Part shown: piece after piece, positions 59,857-64,000 of the stretch
Layout of the letters: each line of letters starts with the position of its first letter
Position numbering within the stretch: the first letter of the stretch is position 1
Source: Micromonospora sp. HM5-17
GTDB taxonomy: Bacteria > Actinomycetota > Actinomycetes > Mycobacteriales > Micromonosporaceae
Assembly: GCF_003762835.1 (NCBI RefSeq)
Contig: NZ_RJWA01000001.1
Location: 868,001-932,000, forward strand
DNA: 64,000 nt
Direction: 5' to 3'
Translations under genes and position numbers: made by a program
Notes under the pieces: model-generated
Told to the model about the DNA's origin: nothing
Databases searched by the model: none
Seen by the model: only the letters and a program-made list of their open reading frames with translations

Positions 59857-60438
59857 TCACCCGGGCTCGTGGTGGGGTAGGAGCGGCTGGAGCAGCCGGC
59901 GCGGCCGCCGCAGCGCCTGGCTGACCGGGTCGGTACGGTGATCGTCCTGCTGGCCGGGGCCGGGGCGCATCTCGATCTCCTCCGGTGGGGCGAGCCGCCC
60001 GCAGCGGGGGCAGGCGCCGGTCGGGTCGAGAAGCGTGCCGCAGTCGGCGTGGGCGAAGAGCCGCCGGGGCCCGGCGGCCGAGAGGTGGCGTTCGCCCCAC
60101 TGGCTGAGCAGGTAGAAGGGGGCCCACAGCTCGCGCCCCCGGTCGGTCAACACGTACTCGTCCCGGGGCGGGGAGTCGGAGTAGCGGCGCCGGGCCAGCA
60201 CCCCGGCCTCGGTCAGGGTTCGCAGCCGGTCGGCGAGGACCGCCCGGGGAATGTCCAGGTGGGCAAGGAAGTCGGCGTAGCGGCGTACGCCGTAGAAGGC
60301 GTCCCGGACCAGCAGCATCGTCCACCGCTCGCCCAGCAGCTCCAACGCCCGGGCGAGGGAGCAGTCCTGCCCCTCGTAGTACCTGCCCAGAGCCACGCGA
60401 CCAGCATACTCGCCCATCAGTTCGCCCAATGAACTCAC
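59857..60438 (-). CDS. HxlR-family transcriptional regulator with C-terminal zinc-ribbon-like tail
   Basis: A 193-residue regulator. The HxlR winged helix is CSLARALELLGERWTMLLVRDAFYGVRRYADFLAHLDIPRAVLADRLRTLTEAGVL (in pieces). The tail has ADCGTLLDPTGACPRCGRL, three or four Cys that could bind zinc. GTG 60438 is used (AAGG about 8 nt upstream); ATG 60417 is the alternative. It diverges from the MFS exporter gene and probably represses it through the inverted repeat at 60451-60469. Confidence 0.85.
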   Translation of the reverse strand: MSSLGELMGEYAGRVALGRYYEGQDCSLARALELLGERWTMLLVRDAFYGVRRYADFLAHLDIPRAVLADRLRTLTEAGVLARRRYSDSPPRDEYVLTDRGRELWAPFYLLSQWGERHLSAAGPRRLFAHADCGTLLDPTGACPRCGRLAPPEEIEMRPGPGQQDDHRTDPVSQALRRPRRLLQPLLPHHEPG

Positions 60439-60450
60439 CTGCTAACCTTC

Positions 60451-60469
60451 TGGTTCATTCACTGAACCA
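60451..60469. promoter_or_regulatory. inverted repeat between HxlR and MFS genes
   Basis: TGGTTCA (60451-60457), ttcac, TGAACCA (60463-60469): perfect 7-bp arms, centred in the 49-nt divergent gap. Confidence 0.65.
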
Positions 60470-60487
60470 TGCGTACGGGAGGTGAGG

Positions 60488-61891
60488 ATGGTGGTGCGCC
60501 GACTCGACGCACCCGGGGCCGCGACCCGGCCCGGAGACCGTCGCGGGGGCCCGACCCTGGCCGTGGTCTGCCTGGCCACCCTGCTGGCCCTGATGGACTA
60601 CACCGCGCCGATCACCGTGCTGGCGCAGACCGCGGCCGGTCTCGACGCCGGGCCGGTCGCCCAGGTCTGGATGATCAACGGGATCACGCTCGGCCTGGCG
60701 GCAACCGTGCTGGTCTCCGGCAGCGTCGCCGACGCCGTCGGCCGCCGCCGGGTCTTCCTGGTCGGCACCGCCCTGCTCGGCGTCGGCGCGCTGGGCTGCG
60801 GCCTCGCCGGGGAGCCGCTGCTCTTCATCGCCGGCCGGGTGCTCCAGGGCGTGGCGAGCGCGGCGGTGATCTCGGCCGGCCTGGGCCTGCTCGGCCACGC
60901 CTTCCCGAGCGGACCGGACCGGGCGGGAGCCACCGCCCGGTGGGGGGCCACGCTCGGCGCCGGTATCGCGCTCGGGCCGCTGGTCGCCGGAGCGCTGGCC
61001 GAACTCGCCGACTGGCGGACCTACCACCTGGCCGCGGCGGTCGTCACCACCGTCCTCATCCCGGTCGGCGCGCGGCTGCTCGGCGAGTCCCGCTCGACCC
61101 GCCCCCGGCCCGTCGACTGGGCCGGGACCGCGACCCTGGCGGCCGGACTCGCCCTGCTGCTCGTGGCGGTGACCGACGCGCGCGACGGCTGGCTCCGCAC
61201 GCCGGTCCTGCTGCCGCTGCTGGTGGGTGTCCTGCTGCTCGGGGCGTTCGTCGTCGTCGAGCGGCGCAGCCGGTGGCCGATGGTGGATCTCGCCCTGTTC
61301 CGCGTCCCGCTCTTCCGGCTCTCCGCCTTCGGCGGGCTCATCACCGGGCTCGCCGTGCTCGGTCCGATGAGCTTCCTACCGACCCAGATCCAGCGCCCCA
61401 TGGGGCTGGGACCGCTGCTCACGGCCGTGATCTTCGCCGTCTGGTCCGGGATGGCGTTCGTGGCCGCACTGCAGATGCGCCGGTTCGCCGCCGGCCGCTC
61501 CTCGGCGGGGCTCCTCGGGGTGGGACTGCTGCTCACCGCCGTCGGCGACGCGGCGCTGCTCGGCCTGGTCGACTCCGGGGTGTGGCTGCGGGCGCTCCCC
61601 GGGCTGGCGGTGAGCGGGATCGGCTACGGGATCCTCAACGCGACGCTGGCCCGGCTGGCCGTGGAGAGCGTGCCGCCCGACGACGTCGCCATGGGCTCCG
61701 GTGCCAGCAACACCGCCCGGTACGTCGGTTCCGCGCTGGGACTGGCCCTGATCGGCACGATCGCCTCCAACGGAGTCCGGCTCGGCGAACCCGCCGACCT
61801 GACAGCCGGCGTGGCCGCACTCCTCGCCCTGGCCGGCGCGGTCCTGGCCATCACCCAGCGGCGACGGCCCGCCACCGTGCCCGCCGGATGA
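60488..61891 (+). CDS. MFS exporter, DHA2-like
   Basis: A 467-residue membrane protein with about fourteen predicted helices. LATLLALMDYTAPITVLAQTA, QVWMINGITLGLAATVLVSGSVADAVGRRRVFLVG (motif A region), ARWGATLGAGIALGPLVAGALAE (motif C) and MGSGASNTARYVGSALGLALIGTIA are typical of drug:proton antiporters. ATG 60488 follows gggaggtg by 5 nt; GTG 60482 and 60491 are alternatives. The divergent HxlR regulator and the shared inverted repeat indicate inducible export of a toxic compound. Confidence 0.9.
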   Translation: MVVRRLDAPGAATRPGDRRGGPTLAVVCLATLLALMDYTAPITVLAQTAAGLDAGPVAQVWMINGITLGLAATVLVSGSVADAVGRRRVFLVGTALLGVGALGCGLAGEPLLFIAGRVLQGVASAAVISAGLGLLGHAFPSGPDRAGATARWGATLGAGIALGPLVAGALAELADWRTYHLAAAVVTTVLIPVGARLLGESRSTRPRPVDWAGTATLAAGLALLLVAVTDARDGWLRTPVLLPLLVGVLLLGAFVVVERRSRWPMVDLALFRVPLFRLSAFGGLITGLAVLGPMSFLPTQIQRPMGLGPLLTAVIFAVWSGMAFVAALQMRRFAAGRSSAGLLGVGLLLTAVGDAALLGLVDSGVWLRALPGLAVSGIGYGILNATLARLAVESVPPDDVAMGSGASNTARYVGSALGLALIGTIASNGVRLGEPADLTAGVAALLALAGAVLAITQRRRPATVPAG

Positions 61892-62089
61892 CCCGGACCG
61901 TCGCCAGGAGGGCGGACGGCCGTCGGCCGGGCGCCGGCCGGGCCGATTGGTATTCGCGTTCGCGGCATTCCGGACCAGCCTCTCGGGCACGATGGGCGGG
62001 TGGAGGTTGTCGCGGCGGGTGGGGACCGATCGGCAGTCGAGCGCCGGGTCGGTCCTGGTGGCGGCGGCCGTACGTGATCGGCATCGCCC

Positions 62090-62701
62090 GTGGATGGCGT
62101 CGTCGAGGCCCTCACCGCGCTCTCCGGGTGGCCCGCACTCGTGGTGGTCGGTGGGCTCGCCTTTGGGGAGTCGGCCGCGTTCGTCGGGCTCTTCCTGCCT
62201 GGCGAGACCGCGTTGCTGCTCGGCGGCGCGCTCGCGGCGACCGGCAGGGTCAGCCTGCCGGCGATGGTGGTCGTCTCGACGGTCGGCGCCATCGCCGGGG
62301 ACAGTGTCGGCTACGAGATCGGCCGGTGGAGTGGTCCGCCGCTGCGCCGCAGCCGGGCCGGGCGGTGGGTGGGCGAGGAGCGCTGGAACCGTGCCGAGCG
62401 GTTCGTCGCCCGGCACGGGCCGCTCGCGGTGATGCTGGGCCGGTGGGTTGGGGTACTCCGTACCCTGGTGCCGACCCTGGCCGGGATGAACCGGATGCCG
62501 TACCGGCGGTTCCTGCTCTTCAACGCCCTCGGCGGCGCCGCCTGGGCGGCCACCGTCGTGCTGCTCGGCTACCTGGCCGGCGCCTCCTGGCGACGGGTGC
62601 AGGCCCACGTCGGCGAGGCCGGCGCCGGCCTCGCCGCCCTGGTGGTCGCCGTCCTGCTGCTCCGGTGGGTGGTGCGCCGCCGCCGGCGTCGGCGTCGCTG
62701 A
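62090..62701 (+). CDS. DedA-family membrane protein
   Basis: A 203-residue protein with four or five helices. LVVVGGLAFGESAAFVGLFLPGETALLLGGALA, GDSVGYEIGRWSGPP, FVARHGPLAVMLGRWVGVLRTLVPTLAGMNRMPYRRFLLFNALGGAAWA (pieces) are the DedA/VTT core with the conserved ExFxPGE and Gly-Arg-Phe/Trp-type motifs. DedA proteins move or flip undecaprenyl-phosphate and other lipids. The Arg-rich C-terminus stays in the cytosol. GTG start; the 198-nt gap before it shows no clear promoter. Confidence 0.88.
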   Translation: MDGVVEALTALSGWPALVVVGGLAFGESAAFVGLFLPGETALLLGGALAATGRVSLPAMVVVSTVGAIAGDSVGYEIGRWSGPPLRRSRAGRWVGEERWNRAERFVARHGPLAVMLGRWVGVLRTLVPTLAGMNRMPYRRFLLFNALGGAAWAATVVLLGYLAGASWRRVQAHVGEAGAGLAALVVAVLLLRWVVRRRRRRRR

Positions 62702-62730
62702 CCGCCGGTTCGGCGCGACCGGTTGGTGCG

Positions 62731-62958
62731 TCAGCGGGCGCCGACCGGGACGTTGCTGATGCTCGCCAGCAGCTCCTGCGCCCGCTGGGCCCGGTCGATG
62801 TCCTCGCGCTGGATCTGTTCGATGAACTGCCGGATGTCGTCGTGCCCCTCGGCGTCGTTCTTGTACTGCTCGTAGACCTGGCCGCCCTTCAGAGCGTGGT
62901 ACTGGATCGACACCAGGTCGTAGACGATGTTGTCGGCGTGGCCGTGCTTCTTGCTCAT
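62731..62958 (-). CDS. small conserved actinobacterial protein of unknown function
   Basis: A 75-residue helical protein: KKHGHADNIVYDLVSIQYHALKGGQVYEQY, then HDDIRQFIEQIQREDIDRAQRAQELLASI. The pattern of His/Glu-rich helices (IQYHAL, EGHDD, FIEQI) recalls a ferritin-like two-helix hairpin, and similar short proteins occur widely in actinobacteria. ATG 62958 has GGAG about 7 nt upstream, so the longer in-frame extension is unlikely. Converges with the DedA gene. Confidence 0.7.
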   Translation of the reverse strand: MSKKHGHADNIVYDLVSIQYHALKGGQVYEQYKNDAEGHDDIRQFIEQIQREDIDRAQRAQELLASISNVPVGAR

Positions 62959-63205
62959 CGCGGTCTCCTCCCTTGGTTCTCGCTCCTCCCGTGGCTCCCA
63001 CCGCCGCCTTCCCCTTTCCGGAGCGCTCGAACCTCGCCCCGCCCCGGCGCCCGAGGCGGCGGCTCGCACCGCCGTCCTTCGGTCGGGGTGCGCCAAAACG
63101 GTCGATACCGGCCAAAGATCAACGCGCCTCGGCTATCGGCGCTGACCGGGGACGACGTCTGACCCGGTGTACGCTGGCCGGGGCCGGCCGGCGAAGGTGA
63201 GAGTC

Positions 63206-63712
63206 ATGCAGAAGCGACCAAGCTGGGACGAATACTTCACGGACCTGGTCGTCCAGGTCGCCCGGCGCGCGACCTGCGACCGCGGCCGGTCCGGCTGTGT
63301 CGTCGTGCGGGACAAGCAGATCCTCTGCACCGGCTACGTCGGGTCGCCCCCCGGCCTCGACCACTGCGACGATGTCGGGCACCTGTTGAAGAATGTCACC
63401 GGCGCCGACGGGATCACCCGGCAGCACTGCGTACGCACGATCCACGCGGAGCAGAACGCGATCGCGCAGGCGGCGCGCCACGGCATCTCGCTCGTCGGCA
63501 GCACCTTCTACTGCTCCATGGAGCCGTGCCGGACCTGCGCCATGCTGATCGTCAGCGTCGGTGCGAGCCGGGTCGTGGCGCGGGCGGCGTACCACGCCGC
63601 CGAGGAGAGCCGGCTCATCCTGGCCGCGGCCAATGTCGCGTTGGAGGTGCTCGACACGAGCCCGGTCCAGTACGCCGGCCAGCTCGTCACCCCGAACGGG
63701 GCGGAGGGCTGA
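63206..63712 (+). CDS. deoxycytidylate (dCMP) deaminase family protein
   Basis: A 168-residue zinc deaminase. The metal site is TIHAEQNAIAQA (His80, Glu82 as proton shuttle) with MEPCRTCAM (Cys108, Cys111). RPSWDEYFTDLVVQVARRATC at the start and HCDDVGHLL with a Cys-rich loop match the dCMP deaminase/ComEB group, which makes dUMP for thymidylate synthesis. ATG 63206 follows gaaggtgag closely. The enzyme is cytoplasmic. Confidence 0.9.
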   Translation: MQKRPSWDEYFTDLVVQVARRATCDRGRSGCVVVRDKQILCTGYVGSPPGLDHCDDVGHLLKNVTGADGITRQHCVRTIHAEQNAIAQAARHGISLVGSTFYCSMEPCRTCAMLIVSVGASRVVARAAYHAAEESRLILAAANVALEVLDTSPVQYAGQLVTPNGAEG

Positions 63713-63812
63713 CCGTACCTCCCGGGCCCGGCCCGCTGCGGGGTCCCGGCGCCGACCGCCACCACCCGTGCCCGGGACCGACCGAGGCCGGATCAGCCCG
63801 ACATCCGTCATC

Positions 63813-63825
63813 TAGACTCCGCGGA
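63813..63825 (+). promoter_or_regulatory. -10 element of a possible leaderless transcript
   Basis: TAGACT (63813-63818) lies 6 nt before ATG 63825 with no ribosome binding site. Confidence 0.4.
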
Positions 63826-63965
63826 TGCACATCACACCGCCGTACGCGCCCGGGTCCGTCGCCGCGGTGTCGCCGCCCGCCGGGACGGGGGCGCGTGGAC
63901 AGGTTCTCGCCACGACGGATCGGCATCAGCCGGACCCGAACGGCCACGGGACGGTGAGCCGGTGA
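63825..63965 (+). CDS. short ORF coupled to the gene leaving the window
   Basis: A 46-codon ORF (MHITPPYAPGSVAAV start, HGTVSR end). The ATG is placed right behind a -10 element, and its TGA overlaps a following GTG as GTGA. It could be a small protein or a translated leader controlling the next gene. No family is recognised. Confidence 0.35.
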   Translation: MHITPPYAPGSVAAVSPPAGTGARGQVLATTDRHQPDPNGHGTVSR

Positions 63966-64000
63966 TTCCCGAGGACTGGATCCCGTACCACCGCGAGGAG
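63962..64000 (+). CDS. start of a gene running off the window
   Basis: The GTG overlaps the preceding short ORF's stop (GTGA) and reads MIPEDWIPYHREE before the window ends. Too little is visible for an assignment. Confidence 0.4.
   Translation, partial: MIPEDWIPYHREE

Overview
The window is a GC-rich (roughly 70% or more) actinobacterial chromosome segment. It most likely comes from the Micromonosporaceae (Micromonospora, Plantactinospora or a close relative). This placement is inferred from the codon usage, frequent GTG starts, SigE-family sigma factors, helix-turn-helix/DUF397 pairs, AfsR/STAND regulators, and two copies of a long AAGGAAGGGCCC palindrome of a kind I associate with Micromonospora genomes. 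No rRNA, tRNA, CRISPR, transposase, integrase or phage gene was seen.

Layout. 1-2475: end of an aldose epimerase, a nitroreductase, a VapB-like protein and a glutaryl-CoA dehydrogenase-type enzyme. 2494-4944 (minus): an iron-type ABC substrate-binding lipoprotein behind a good iron box, and a secreted GH10 xylanase. 5277-7785 (minus): an ECF sigma factor overlapping a membrane-anchored sugar-binding-protein-like partner, then two tiny coupled Cys-containing ORFs. 7998-11759: HTH/DUF397 pair, DUF4230 protein, and a second SigE-family sigma factor coupled to a membrane-anchored propeller protein. 12074-14631: two overlapping genes for exported proteins of unknown role. 14686-16542: PspC protein and L-serine dehydratase. 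16793-30383: a surface-polymer (teichoic-acid-like) region with an ABC exporter, a CDP-alcohol phosphotransferase fusion, a glycosyltransferase/glycerophosphotransferase fusion, two more glycosyltransferases and a polytopic membrane protein. It is interrupted by an HxlR regulator and a divergent FAD oxidoreductase. 30521-34845: sugar-type ABC ATPase, hotdog thioesterase, multicopper oxidase, SnoaL-like protein. 34948-39215: LysR regulator, HAD phosphoglucomutase and GH65 phosphorylase/hydrolase. 39316-42540: coiled-coil exported protein, small charged protein, alpha/beta hydrolase, TIGR04222-like membrane protein. 42559-45622 (minus): a flavin-based electron-transfer operon (ferric-reductase-like flavocytochrome, FMN-binding protein, ApbE). 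46001-53427: an AfsR-like regulator with an apparent 2-nt frameshift, a secreted discoidin-domain protein and a second STAND regulator. 53547-57354: WYL regulator, SnoaL-like protein, a thioredoxin-reductase/methyltransferase fusion and its divergent XRE-cupin regulator. 57514-64000: AI-2E-family membrane protein, Yellow/royal-jelly-like protein, HxlR with a divergent MFS exporter, DedA, a small conserved protein, dCMP deaminase and the start of another gene.

Three recurrent features cut across the annotation. (1) Short imperfect tandem repeats of varied unit length (about 13, 18, 19, 33, 44 and 58 nt) lie at or just behind the stop codons of at least seven unrelated genes, and similar repeats occur inside low-complexity linkers of the surface-polymer enzymes. 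(2) Several genes have a TANNNT-like -10 hexamer 6-8 nt before the start codon and no ribosome binding site, as expected for leaderless transcripts. (3) Most divergent or regulated promoters carry clear inverted repeats. The strongest candidates for undescribed biology are the ECF sigma factor paired with a membrane-tethered sugar-binding domain (5277-7236), the paired exported proteins of 12074-14631, and the surface-polymer region.
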